Assembly (NCBI RefSeq): GCF_009663685.2
Contig: NZ_RCOG02000016.1
Span: 1 to 47,626 of the forward strand
Length of the DNA: 47,626 nt
Origin: Cupriavidus sp. U2
GTDB taxonomy: Bacteria > Pseudomonadota > Gammaproteobacteria > Burkholderiales > Burkholderiaceae
Direction: 5' to 3'
Numbering within the stretch: position 1 is the stretch's first letter; every line of letters starts with the position of its first letter. Below are positions 1 through 10,427 of the stretch, piece after piece. The notes beneath the pieces were generated by a model. It did not search any database. It was given only the letters and a program-made list of their open reading frames with translations, and was not told the origin of the DNA. The position numbers and the translations under genes are program-made.

Positions 1-519
1 GAATGGCGCAAGGTGTCGCAGAGCCTCACGCTGCAGTACGACAAGACCATGTACCTGCTGGAAGACCGCCCCGAGCACCGGGGGCTGATCCACCGCTACA
101 TCGAGGTGGCCGAATATCCCGACGGGCGGGTCGAGCTGTGGGCCGATGGCGCTTCCCTGCCCTACACCACGTATCACCGGTTTCCGGAGATCGACCAGGG
201 GGCGGTGGTCGAGAACAAGCGGCTGGGCCACGTGCTGGCGATTGCGGCACGGGTGCAGGCGCTGCGCGACAGCCGGCATCAGGCGGGCCCGTCGCGCACG
301 CTCTCGGGTGGGCCGCCCAGTGCGGTCAAGGCGCCCTTGAACGTCAAGCGCCAGCGGCTGATCAACCGGCTGGATCTGGAGCGCGCCATCGCGGGCACGG
401 ACGGCCCCACCCTGCTCCAGGCTCAGGTGCCACCGGCCAGCCCCACTGCCTTACGGGCACCCCACAAAAAGCATCCCGCCCCGCACAAAAAGCACGCTCG
501 GCCTGACATTTCTATTTAG
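1..519 (+). CDS. ISNCY-type transposase, C-terminal fragment
   Basis: This is the 3' end of a transposase whose start lies left of the window; the frame is open from base 1 to the TAG at 517-519. The visible part reads like the C-terminal region of ISNCY-family DDE transposases: a WRKVSQSLTLQYDK segment, a YPDGRVELWADGASLPY beta-strand block, then VVENKRLGHVLA. The last part is low-complexity and carries two copies of an APHKKH peptide. The catalytic DDE core is outside the window, so whether the element is intact cannot be judged. I could not place its terminal inverted repeat in 520-666. The family call rests on remembered motif patterns. Confidence 0.75.
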   Translation, partial: EWRKVSQSLTLQYDKTMYLLEDRPEHRGLIHRYIEVAEYPDGRVELWADGASLPYTTYHRFPEIDQGAVVENKRLGHVLAIAARVQALRDSRHQAGPSRTLSGGPPSAVKAPLNVKRQRLINRLDLERAIAGTDGPTLLQAQVPPASPTALRAPHKKHPAPHKKHARPDISI

Positions 520-666
520 CGGACGGGGTGACCTTTCAGAGCCGCCTGGACAACGCATGTTGGCCGTTTTTTCTGATGTCGTACTTGGGATCAATCTTCA
601 ATGGCCCTTCTGTACCAGGAACCCGCGAGAATGGTCGCGCAATCCGGATCAACGTGCCGCAGCAGA

Positions 667-1656
667 TCAAACTGCCACCACGATCTTGCCGAACTGCTCG
701 TTCGACTCAAGAAAGCGGTGCGCATCGACGATCTGGTCAAAGGCGAAGGTCCTCGCAATCACCGGCCGAAACGCCCCCGATTCCAGTCCGTCGATGATGA
801 ATGCCTTGGCCGCCTCAAGCCTGGCCGGGTCGCCGGTTATCTCGTGCACGAGATAACCGCGCAGCGTCAGGGTTTTGCTCAGTACGTCAAACAAGGGAAA
901 AGGCGTCGGCTCCGTACTGAGGCCGCCATATTCGATGAGTATTCCGCCGCGCGACATCGCTGCCGTCAGCGGGTGGAAGATCGGGCCGCCGATTGCGTCC
1001 AGCACGACCCGCACGCCAGCCGGGCCTGTTATCTCCTGCAACCGGGCGGCGAGATCGACGTTGGCAGTGGCAACCACGTGGGCGGCGCCTGCGGTCAGCA
1101 GGGCGGGCGCCTTGGCCGAGGTCCGGGTGATCGCGATCGGCGTCGCCCCTACCCTGTTCGCGATCTGGATCGCGGCCAACCCGACGCTGCTGGACGCCGC
1201 CGTCACGGCCACAAAGTCTCCCGGGCCGAGTTTGGCGATGTCGATCAGCGCACCATAGGCGGTGAGATACGGCATCCACACTGCAGCGGCCTCCTCCCAA
1301 GCCAGCGTTCGCGGATGTCTGACGACAAGTGGGGCGGGAAACGTCACCAACTCGCCGTACGCGGGCCAGCGAACCATCGACTGCGGCGGCACAACGCTGA
1401 CGGCATCGCCCGGCGCAATCGCCGTGACACCGGGGCCCACCGCCGCGACAACGCCCGCGGCCTCAAGCCCGAGCCCGGACGGAAACGTCGGCCTCTCGAT
1501 ATACGTCCCGGCACGCAGCAGCGCCTCGGCACGATTGAGCCCCAGCGCCTTGACTCGAATTTGTACCTCCCCCGGGCCCGGCGGCGGAACATCGACGTGC
1601 TCGATGCGCAGGACCTCGGGTCCCCCATGCTGATGAAACCGGACAACGCGTGCCAT
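667..1656 (-). CDS. Quinone oxidoreductase-like MDR-family NAD(P)H dehydrogenase
   Basis: This 329-residue protein belongs to the zinc-free branch of the medium-chain dehydrogenase/reductase superfamily (zeta-crystallin/quinone oxidoreductase type). It has an N-terminal GroES-like domain (about 1-120, with VLRIEHVDVPPPGPGEV) and a Rossmann domain whose nucleotide loop reads AASSSVG at about 153-159. No structural-zinc cysteine cluster is visible. The ATG at 1656 was chosen because GGAGGGG lies just upstream and MARVVRF is the usual family start; longer readings lack this. It would reduce quinones or enones with NADPH in the cytoplasm. It is transcribed away from the LysR gene starting at 1763, the common arrangement of a LysR regulator and its target. 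The substrate is unknown. Confidence 0.88.
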   Translation of the reverse strand: MARVVRFHQHGGPEVLRIEHVDVPPPGPGEVQIRVKALGLNRAEALLRAGTYIERPTFPSGLGLEAAGVVAAVGPGVTAIAPGDAVSVVPPQSMVRWPAYGELVTFPAPLVVRHPRTLAWEEAAAVWMPYLTAYGALIDIAKLGPGDFVAVTAASSSVGLAAIQIANRVGATPIAITRTSAKAPALLTAGAAHVVATANVDLAARLQEITGPAGVRVVLDAIGGPIFHPLTAAMSRGGILIEYGGLSTEPTPFPLFDVLSKTLTLRGYLVHEITGDPARLEAAKAFIIDGLESGAFRPVIARTFAFDQIVDAHRFLESNEQFGKIVVAV

Positions 1657-1762
1657 GAATCCCCTCCAGTCGAAACTTGTTGAAGTGAATCCACTGTAGT
1701 CCCACACGTTTCGCGGATAAATGGCCGATAATCGACGGCAGTCGAAACCAATGGTTTTTAAT
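1657..1762. promoter_or_regulatory. Divergent promoter region with repeated CAGTCGAAAC
   Basis: This spacer separates the oxidoreductase and LysR starts. The 10-mer CAGTCGAAAC occurs at 1667-1676 and again at 1739-1748, each close to one of the two starts, and its core appears inverted (GTTTCG) at about 1709-1714. LysR regulators usually bind and control such divergent spacers, so these are candidate binding elements. No clear T-N11-A palindrome was assigned. Confidence 0.35.
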
Positions 1763-2662
1763 ATGGACCGTCTGACCAGCATGGCCGTATTTGTAAAAGC
1801 CGTCGATCTAGGCTCGTTTGCGGCCGCCGCTGATGTGCTGGGCCTATCCGCCCCAATGGTCGGCAAGCATGTTCAGGCATTGGAAACCCGCCTTGGCGTG
1901 CGCCTACTGATTCGCACCACGAGACGCCAAAGCCTGACGGACTTCGGGCAGGCCTACTACGATCGCTGCAAGGTCGTGCTGGCGGAGGCCGAGGCCGCAG
2001 ATGCGCTTGCGGCCGATCAGTTCGGCGAACCGCGCGGGAGGCTGCGTGTCACCATGCCCGTGCACTTTGGCCGGCGTTGCGTGGCCCCGGTGCTCCTGCG
2101 ATTTGCGCAGACATATCCGGCGCTGGAGCTGGATCTCTCATTCAATGACCGTTTCGTCGATCTGGGCGAAGGCGACTTCGACATCGCCATCCGTACCGGC
2201 GATCTGGACGACAAGGCAGGCGTGATCGCGCGTCGTGTCGCACGCCAACCAATGATCGTCTGCGCTTCGCCCGCCTATCTCAAGGCGCACGGCCAGCCCG
2301 CGACTGTCGACGCGCTCCAGCGGCACCAAGCCATCGTGTACAGACGCTCAGGCCGGGTCAGCCCGTGGCTTTTTCCCAGAGACGGGCTTCCGCCGGAAGA
2401 GATGATTCCGCTCAACCGGATCCGGATGGATGATCTCGACGCCATTGCCGAAGCCGCGACACTGGGCATGGGACTCGCCTGGCTTCCCTATTGGCTGGTC
2501 AGCGATCGCATCCGGTCGGGGGCGCTGGTCGCTCTATTGCCGGACCGGCGTGCATTTCTCTACGACGCCTACGCGTTGTGGCTGCGGGCGCCTCACTTGC
2601 CACGCAAAGTCCGCATGGCCGTCGACGCGCTCTTTGAGGCTTTGCCCGCGCTGATGACGTAA
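1763..2662 (+). CDS. LysR-family transcriptional regulator
   Basis: A 299-residue LysR-type regulator. Residues 1-60 form the winged helix-turn-helix (MDRLTSMAVFVKAVDLGSFA, then AAADVLGLSAPMVGKHVQALE). Residues from about 90 form the periplasmic-binding-like effector domain (GRLRVTMPVHFGRRCVAPVL, DLGEGDFDIAIRTG). The ATG at 1763 matches the family N-terminus; in-frame ATGs at 1721 and 1751 would extend it, and none has a good ribosome site. It probably controls the divergent quinone oxidoreductase-like gene. The inducer cannot be read from the sequence. Confidence 0.9.
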   Translation: MDRLTSMAVFVKAVDLGSFAAAADVLGLSAPMVGKHVQALETRLGVRLLIRTTRRQSLTDFGQAYYDRCKVVLAEAEAADALAADQFGEPRGRLRVTMPVHFGRRCVAPVLLRFAQTYPALELDLSFNDRFVDLGEGDFDIAIRTGDLDDKAGVIARRVARQPMIVCASPAYLKAHGQPATVDALQRHQAIVYRRSGRVSPWLFPRDGLPPEEMIPLNRIRMDDLDAIAEAATLGMGLAWLPYWLVSDRIRSGALVALLPDRRAFLYDAYALWLRAPHLPRKVRMAVDALFEALPALMT

Positions 2663-2869
2663 GTGGCAGGTTCAGGAAGTCGAACGCATGTTGCACCGCG
2701 CAACGCCCCAGTCGGACACCCGTTTGAACATTGGCGTGACGTATCGCCGCGGTTACATTGGCCGGGCGTTGAGTCACGCGGGGGAAGCATGTCGTGAAAG
2801 CATGATGGCGGTCGAGGACGCGTGCCGACGCACTCCCACACGCACGATAAAGAAGACAGAGGAGACATC

Positions 2870-4363
2870 ATGCATCGCGTATTCCAGAGCACTGCCCTGG
2901 CGTTGGCGGCCGGCTTCCTGCTGTACGGCTGTGGTGGCGGCGACGACAACGGTTCGGCCACCACCGCATCCACACCCACTCCCACAGCGCCGACGGTCCA
3001 GCCCGAAGAGGTGCGTCCGCAAGACAGCCGGACCTTTACCGTCGATACCAACGCGCTGGCGGCCAAACTGGCGCCGCTGGCCGGCGCGCCTGCGTCCGAC
3101 CGCTGGTCCGGTCAGCTCGGCAATGCCGGTTATGTCGTGGAAGTGCCCGCCGCCTGGAACGGCAAGCTCGTGATGTATGCCCACGGCTACGCCGGGATGG
3201 GGTCCGCGCTGTCCGTCACCATTCCGGGCATCCGCCGGCATCTGCTGGAGGCCGGCTACGCGTGGGCCGCGTCCACCTATTCGACCAACTATTACGACGT
3301 CCGCGCCGGCCTGGAGGACACCAACGCGCTGGCGCTCGCGTTCACCGATATTGCGAAGAAGAACGGCCGCACGCTGGCCGCGCCCACCCGCACGTATATC
3401 GTTGGCCATTCGATGGGCGGGCATGTCGCGGCTGCCGCCGTGGATGCCGAGAACATCCAGACCGCCGTGCACAAGGTGTCGTACAACGGCTCGGTGCCGA
3501 TGTGCGCCGTGCTGGGCGACACCGAACTGTTCAACTACTTCGGTGGCTATCAGACCGCCGCGCAGCAGTTGGCCGGCATGCCGGCCACATCGTGGCCGGT
3601 CACGAACTGGACGCAGATCGTGACGCCGCTGATGTCGGCGTTGTTCACCACCTACCCCTCGGCGACGACCGCCGCGGGCGACAAGCTCAAGGCCGTGGTC
3701 AAGAACCTGACCGGCGGCGAGCGCCCGCTGTTCGAACTCGGCTTCGGGCAAAGCCCCGCGTCGAAGGCTTACCAGGACGCGGTGTGGAGCACGTTCGGCT
3801 CCGACGGCACCGTCAACGGCATCCTGACGCAAAACGTGGTGGACACCACTGCCCTGCTCTACCAGTTCGACAACGACCCGGCCCAGTCCGCCGAGGAACA
3901 GGCGTTCAATGCGGCGATTTTCCGCGTGCACCCGGTCGCCGATGCCAACCGGCTGCGCCGCGACGGCCTGCGCTGGATTCCGCAGAACGCCGCGAAAATC
4001 AGCGTGCCGGTGCTGACGCTGCATACGCTGGGCGACATGTACGTGCCGTTCAGCATGGAACAGATCTACAAGCGCCGCGCCGACGCCAACGGCACGGCGT
4101 CCTGGCTGGTGCAGCGCGCAATTCGCGGCATCGCGCACTGCGATTTCACGGTGGCGGAGCAGACCAGGGCCTTCGACGACATGGTGACGTGGGAGCAGAC
4201 CCACACGCGACCCGCTGGCGACGATGTACTGACAGCGTCCGTGGTGGCCAATGCCCGGTATGGCTGCACGTTCACCGACAACACCGTGGGTGCCGACGAC
4301 GACCCCGTGACGAAGAACCTGCGACTGGTGATCGCAGCGACGCCCGGCACCAGCTGCCAGTAG
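2870..4363 (+). CDS. Exported lipoprotein alpha/beta hydrolase
   Basis: A 497-residue exported protein. The N-terminus is a type II signal with lipobox LLYGC, so Cys21 should be lipidated. The mature protein is an alpha/beta hydrolase: a MYAHGYAGMG oxyanion region, the nucleophile elbow GHSMGG with Ser181, a likely acid in HTLGDMYVP (about 388) and the catalytic His in GIAHCDF (about 423). It is longer than a typical 300-residue hydrolase, with a large cap between the nucleophile and the acid. The ATG at 2870 is preceded by GAGGAGA. An esterase or lipase-like role at the cell envelope is likely; the substrate is unknown. It appears to be transcribed alone. Confidence 0.8.
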   Translation: MHRVFQSTALALAAGFLLYGCGGGDDNGSATTASTPTPTAPTVQPEEVRPQDSRTFTVDTNALAAKLAPLAGAPASDRWSGQLGNAGYVVEVPAAWNGKLVMYAHGYAGMGSALSVTIPGIRRHLLEAGYAWAASTYSTNYYDVRAGLEDTNALALAFTDIAKKNGRTLAAPTRTYIVGHSMGGHVAAAAVDAENIQTAVHKVSYNGSVPMCAVLGDTELFNYFGGYQTAAQQLAGMPATSWPVTNWTQIVTPLMSALFTTYPSATTAAGDKLKAVVKNLTGGERPLFELGFGQSPASKAYQDAVWSTFGSDGTVNGILTQNVVDTTALLYQFDNDPAQSAEEQAFNAAIFRVHPVADANRLRRDGLRWIPQNAAKISVPVLTLHTLGDMYVPFSMEQIYKRRADANGTASWLVQRAIRGIAHCDFTVAEQTRAFDDMVTWEQTHTRPAGDDVLTASVVANARYGCTFTDNTVGADDDPVTKNLRLVIAATPGTSCQ

Positions 4364-4380
4364 CGAGGAGAGACGACGCT

Positions 4381-4415
4381 CGGCGGCATCCGTCACGCGC
4401 AGGCGGATGCCGCCG
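4381..4415. other. Strong hairpin downstream of hydrolase
   Basis: A perfect 12-bp stem (CGGCGGCATCCG at 4381-4392, CGGATGCCGCCG at 4404-4415) encloses an 11-nt loop. It lies 18 nt after the hydrolase stop. No T-run follows on the plus strand, so it is not a classical intrinsic terminator, but it could stabilise the mRNA 3' end or assist termination. Confidence 0.45.
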
Positions 4416-4579
4416 TCCGCCCGGTCTTCCAGCCCCGGGCAATCCCCGGCGTTGTCGACGCCCCCATTGCCGAATGGTCGCCGCACGCGCTGCCCGCTAG
4501 GACGTTGGTCCAATGGCAGCACCGCCCGGATCGGTCTACCGTGTCCTGACCCGTTGCTGGCACATGGGGAGGAACCAGC

Positions 4580-5257
4580 ATGTCGGCTATCAATCCATCA
4601 CAGAGCGACAGCGTCGAGGATCGGGCACCGGCCCTCGACGTGGTCGACCGCGTATCCGAAATGTGTTTCGGGCTGTACATGGCGCTGACGTTCGTGGGCG
4701 CGGTGTCGTCCGCCACGGCCGGGCCCGATGCCGCCCAGACCATGCTGCGAGCCGCCCTTGGCTGCAATCTCGCCTGGGGGCTGGTCGACGCGATCATGTA
4801 TCTGGTACGGACGCTGGCCGGGCGCGGCATGTTGCAGAAGCTTGCCCTGACGGCCAAGCATGGCGACGCGCCATCGGGCATCGCGGCGATCCGCGACGCA
4901 CTGCCGCCCGCCATGAATCCGCACATTGCCAACGAGGATCTCGAACCGGTACGGGTACGGCTCGTGTCCGGCGCCACCGTGCCGGACCGCCCGACGCTGC
5001 ATGGCGGCGACTTTCTTGCCGCGATCCGCATCTTCTTCATCGTCGTGCTGTCGACGTTCCCGGTCGCCCTGCCCTTCGTGCTGCTGCACGACCTGTCCAC
5101 GGCGCTGGTCGTCTCCAGGGTACTGACGCTGATCATGCTGTTCGTCGGCGGCGCGGCGCTGGGCCACTACGGCGGCATCAACCCGTGGCGGGCCGGATTC
5201 TGGATGATGGCGCTTGGCGTGGCCGTCACCATGGCCGTCATCGCGCTGGGGGGATAA
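4580..5257 (+). CDS. Multi-pass inner-membrane protein, VIT/CCC1-like
   Basis: A 225-residue protein with about five hydrophobic segments: about 32-48, 55-75, 148-168, 175-195 and 205-225. The first pair (SEMCFGLYMALTFVGAVS, then GCNLAWGLVDAIMYLV) resembles the paired N-terminal helices of the VIT1/CCC1 iron/manganese transporter family, with a hydrophilic insert in the middle. I do not see enough metal-binding residues to assign transport. GAGGAACCAGC precedes the ATG at 4580. The next gene starts one base after its stop, so the two are almost certainly translated together. Confidence 0.65.
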   Translation: MSAINPSQSDSVEDRAPALDVVDRVSEMCFGLYMALTFVGAVSSATAGPDAAQTMLRAALGCNLAWGLVDAIMYLVRTLAGRGMLQKLALTAKHGDAPSGIAAIRDALPPAMNPHIANEDLEPVRVRLVSGATVPDRPTLHGGDFLAAIRIFFIVVLSTFPVALPFVLLHDLSTALVVSRVLTLIMLFVGGAALGHYGGINPWRAGFWMMALGVAVTMAVIALGG

Positions 5258-5258
5258 G

Positions 5259-5903
5259 ATGCGCGCGCCCCTCGTGGCAGTTGCGCTCTGGCTCGCGGCA
5301 AATGGCGTGCAGGCCCAGGAGGTTGCCGTTATCCCGCCGGCGCCCGCGGCGGATACCCCGCCGCCCGCCTGGAGTTTCCTGGCGACCGGCTTCTGGAACA
5401 TGCCGCGACACGAAGACAGCTACGCTTCGGGCATTTTCGGGGCCGATCATGGCCAGCTGCATCTCGAAGCGCGCGTCAACTACGAGGCGAGGCATGCCCA
5501 ATCGGGTTTCGTCGGCTGGTCGTTCTCGGGCGGGGAAACTTTCCAGTACAAGGTCACGCCCATCGTGGGCGTCGTGGTGGGCAGCGCGCACGGGCCCATT
5601 GCCGGCGTGGAGGCCAGCCTCGCGGTCAGCAAGTTCGATTACTACATCGAAGCCGAATATCTGCCCGGCACGGGCTCCACCACGCCCTATACCTATGCGT
5701 GGAGCGAACTGGGATTTCGCCCGGTCCAGTGGCTGCGTGTGGGGCTGGTCGCCCAGCGCACGCGGATCTACGGCGGCGATCGCGAGTTCCAGCGCGGCGG
5801 CCTGGTACAGCTCACGTTCGGCAAGGTCACGGGCAGCGTCTACTGGTTCAATCCGGCATCCCACGATCAGGTGGTCATCGCCGCCATGACGTTCGCGTTC
5901 TAG
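5259..5903 (+). CDS. Exported protein, outer-membrane beta-barrel-like
   Basis: A 214-residue protein beginning with a clear Sec signal (MRAPLVAVALWLAANGVQAQ, cleavage after the AQA). The mature part is rich in alternating aromatic/hydrophobic strands (HLEARVNYEARH, FDYYIEAEYL, VQLTFGKVTGSVYWF) and ends in Phe (MTFAF), the C-terminal signature of outer-membrane barrels recognised by BamA. Its length suits a barrel of about eight strands. It starts one base after the membrane protein gene, implying coupled expression. The function is not recognisable. Confidence 0.65.
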   Translation: MRAPLVAVALWLAANGVQAQEVAVIPPAPAADTPPPAWSFLATGFWNMPRHEDSYASGIFGADHGQLHLEARVNYEARHAQSGFVGWSFSGGETFQYKVTPIVGVVVGSAHGPIAGVEASLAVSKFDYYIEAEYLPGTGSTTPYTYAWSELGFRPVQWLRVGLVAQRTRIYGGDREFQRGGLVQLTFGKVTGSVYWFNPASHDQVVIAAMTFAF

Positions 5904-5988
5904 CGTGCGCCGCCTGCCGGAATCCAGCCCGGCTACCGGCAGGGGGCCAGATCGTCACGTATGCCGTGGGTGCGGTCGCGCGCCGTGC

Positions 5989-6471
5989 CTACATGACCCG
6001 ATGCGAAAAATGGCCGCGCCGCGCTTCGGACATCAGCTGCGCGAAATCGTCCACGTTCATATGGACCAGCGCTTCGCGGTCGCCGGCCTCGAAGTAGACG
6101 TCGTCGTGGGTCAGCAGGCTGTCGTCGATCCAGGTCAGCGTGCCATAGGCCATGCCAACCGGCGGCAATGCCTGCCGGTCGCAGTCGCGGCACACCTCGC
6201 GCACGCCATCGGCATGGGCGTAGGCCACCTTGCGCCCGGTCTGCTCGCGCAGTTCGGCCAGCTTCAGGTGATGGCTGGCAGGAATCACGGCGGCCAGGTA
6301 GCCCTTGTCGTCCTCCAGCAGCACCGTGCGGGCCAGCCGGTCGGCGGGGATGCTGCGGGCTGTGTCGTCGCCGGGGTGGGCCAACTGTCCGGGCCGCCCG
6401 GGGCGACGCACGGTCTCGAACCGGGCCTCGGTCCTGCTCAGGCATCGCGCCAGCTTCGTCGCCATGGTCAT
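5989..6471 (-). CDS. YbaK/prolyl-tRNA deacylase-domain protein
   Basis: A 160-residue protein with a YbaK/aminoacyl-tRNA-deacylase fold: an LLEDDKGYLAAVIPASHHLKL strand-helix block, TGRKVAYA, the conserved PPVGMAYG (the family G-x-x-P/P-x-G loop) and the C-terminal VYFEAGDREALVHMNVDDFAQLM. Members hydrolyse mischarged aminoacyl-tRNA in trans; others have unknown substrates. Start chosen at 6471 because GGGAGG lies 8 nt upstream; an ATG at 6465 is also possible. It is divergent from katG. Free-standing YbaK-like proteins are common, and no tRNA synthetase neighbours it. Confidence 0.78.
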   Translation of the reverse strand: MTMATKLARCLSRTEARFETVRRPGRPGQLAHPGDDTARSIPADRLARTVLLEDDKGYLAAVIPASHHLKLAELREQTGRKVAYAHADGVREVCRDCDRQALPPVGMAYGTLTWIDDSLLTHDDVYFEAGDREALVHMNVDDFAQLMSEARRGHFSHRVM

Positions 6472-6581
6472 GATTGCCGCCTCCCGGCGTCGCGCGCCGC
6501 AGTGGTCTGGTGTACCGGAACTATAGGTCAGGCGCCGCCCCGAATGGTCGGTGCTAACCCGAATCGTCATGGCGCAACCCC

Positions 6582-9000
<2,419 letters not shown>

Positions 9001-9019
9001 TGTAGCCCGGTGGCATGCG

Positions 9020-9050
9020 GGGGCGCCGATCGGCATCGGCGCCCCTTTTT
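9020..9050 (+). terminator. Intrinsic terminator of katG
   Basis: GGGGCGCCGAT (9020-9030), loop CGGC, and ATCGGCGCCCC (9035-9045) form an 11-bp perfect stem followed by five T residues. It lies 20 nt after the katG stop. Confidence 0.9.
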
Positions 9051-9086
9051 CCTTGGCTTTTCTTTGGCTTTTGGCGCCGGGGGCGT

Positions 9087-9776
9087 TCAGGCGGTGCACG
9101 CCCTCAGTGCCTGCAGGCAAAATTCCGCCACCACGCCGGCCATCTGGTCGATGTCGAGCGGTTCGGCCGATACCGCCGATAGGCGCGCGTGGCTGGCGGT
9201 AGCGGTGGCCAGGCCGTGGGCGGCGATCCAGACGGCGAAGGCCAGTTGTTCTTCGGTCAGGTGGGCAGGCGCCTTGCCGTCCAGGCACGCGGTCACGGCC
9301 TCGCGCACGCGCGAGAACGAGTCGCCGGCGGCCTGCGTCAGTTCCGGGTAGTCGCTGCGGCGCGCGACGCCGGGGCCGAACATCAGGTGGAAGCGCGCCG
9401 GATAGGTGTGGGCGAATTCCGCATAGCCCACCAGCAGGCCGCGCAGCCGGTCGGCCGGGGTGGCATTGGGCAGCCGGGCGGCGCGTTCGCTCCTGAAATG
9501 CTTGAGTTCGCGGAACGCCTGCGCGGCAATGGCTGCCAGCAGGCCATTGCGGTCCTGGAAGTGGTGCGATGGGGCGCCAGCCGACACGCCAGCAAGCCGG
9601 GCGGCGGTGCGCATGCTCATGGCGGCCACGCCTTCGGTATCGATCAGATGCAGGCCCCAGGCGATCAGCGACGCGCGCAGATCGCCGTGGTGCCACTGCC
9701 CTTCCGGCTTGGTGGCCGCCCCGGTGGGCGTCTTGCGGGGCCGGGGCGCGCGGGCCGCCTTGGATGGCTGGGTCAT
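9087..9776 (-). CDS. TetR/AcrR-family regulator
   Basis: A 229-residue TetR-type repressor. The helix-turn-helix is at about 33-80 (LRASLIAWGLHLIDTEG, then MRTAARLAGVSAGAPSHHFQDRNGLLAAIA). The C-terminal ligand domain (YAEFAHTYPARFHLMFGPGV, then FAVWIAAHGLATA) resembles the WHG-type TetR subfamily. It is the last gene of a leftward unit: carotenoid oxygenase (stop 10424), septation-A-like protein (stop 9837), then this gene after 60 nt. A TetR-like palindrome lies in front of the first gene (11908-11926), suggesting it represses its own operon. The ligand may be the oxygenase substrate or product. Confidence 0.88.
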   Translation of the reverse strand: MTQPSKAARAPRPRKTPTGAATKPEGQWHHGDLRASLIAWGLHLIDTEGVAAMSMRTAARLAGVSAGAPSHHFQDRNGLLAAIAAQAFRELKHFRSERAARLPNATPADRLRGLLVGYAEFAHTYPARFHLMFGPGVARRSDYPELTQAAGDSFSRVREAVTACLDGKAPAHLTEEQLAFAVWIAAHGLATATASHARLSAVSAEPLDIDQMAGVVAEFCLQALRACTA

Positions 9777-9836
9777 GCCGGGTTGCTGCCTGGTTCGCGG
9801 GGTTCCATGCTACAGCGGCCGCCGCGGATCTGGCGG

Positions 9837-10427
9837 CTACAGGGCCGCCTGGCTGTCCAGCGCGGCCTCGCCGTCGGCGGCCGGGGCCGGGCGCCGGCGC
9901 AGCGCGGCTTTCACCACGCCGTACTGCACGCAGAACAGCACGCCCTTGGACACCGCCGGATAGACCGCGATAAAGGCCGGCCACGACGCCGGGTGCCAGA
10001 TCGCCACCGCGGCGTTCAGCGCGGCGGACACCAGCATCAGCACCGCCCAGGCGTAGCCGAAGAACGTCATCTCGGGCTGCACGCGCGGTGCGATGGCGGG
10101 CGGCACATAGCGGTTCATCCAGCCGCCGCGCAGCATGACCACGCCGATCACCAGGAACAGGATGCTCGGTTTGGCCATCACGAAGCGCGGATCGGACGTG
10201 ACCCAGGTGGCGATCGACGACACCACGACCGACGCCAGGCTGATCCACTGCAGCACTGCCACGCGGCGCCGGTGGACGATTTCCCGGCCGACCACGGCCA
10301 GTGCCACCACCAGCCCGGCCAGCGTGGCCATGCGGACATCCACGTTCAGCGCCATCAGCACGGCAAACACCAGCACGCCCAGCGTGTCGAGCATGACGGG
10401 CCACGCCACCCGCAAGAGCCGGCTCAT
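9837..10427 (-). CDS. Septation protein A (YciB/IspZ)-like membrane protein
   Basis: A 196-residue inner-membrane protein with about five or six hydrophobic helices (LDTLGVLVFAVLMALNV, MATLAGLVVALAVVG, SILFLVIGVVMLRGGWMNRY, FGYAWAVLMLVSAALNAAVAIW). The arrangement, including a GWMNRY loop and a late W-x-A-F-I-A-V-Y segment, resembles the intracellular septation protein A family. Its ATG overlaps the stop of the upstream carotenoid oxygenase gene by 4 nt (10424-10427), so the two are translationally coupled. Coupling to a carotenoid-cleavage-type enzyme is unusual for this family and suggests a transport or membrane-partner role rather than septation; that is inference. Confidence 0.65.
   Translation of the reverse strand: MSRLLRVAWPVMLDTLGVLVFAVLMALNVDVRMATLAGLVVALAVVGREIVHRRRVAVLQWISLASVVVSSIATWVTSDPRFVMAKPSILFLVIGVVMLRGGWMNRYVPPAIAPRVQPEMTFFGYAWAVLMLVSAALNAAVAIWHPASWPAFIAVYPAVSKGVLFCVQYGVVKAALRRRPAPAADGEAALDSQAAL

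Noticed and set aside
601..1683. Long open frame on the plus strand across the oxidoreductase gene
   Set aside because: It is a shadow of the leftward gene: its peptide is Arg/Gly-rich without family motifs, and the leftward frame has a ribosome site and a complete Rossmann fold.
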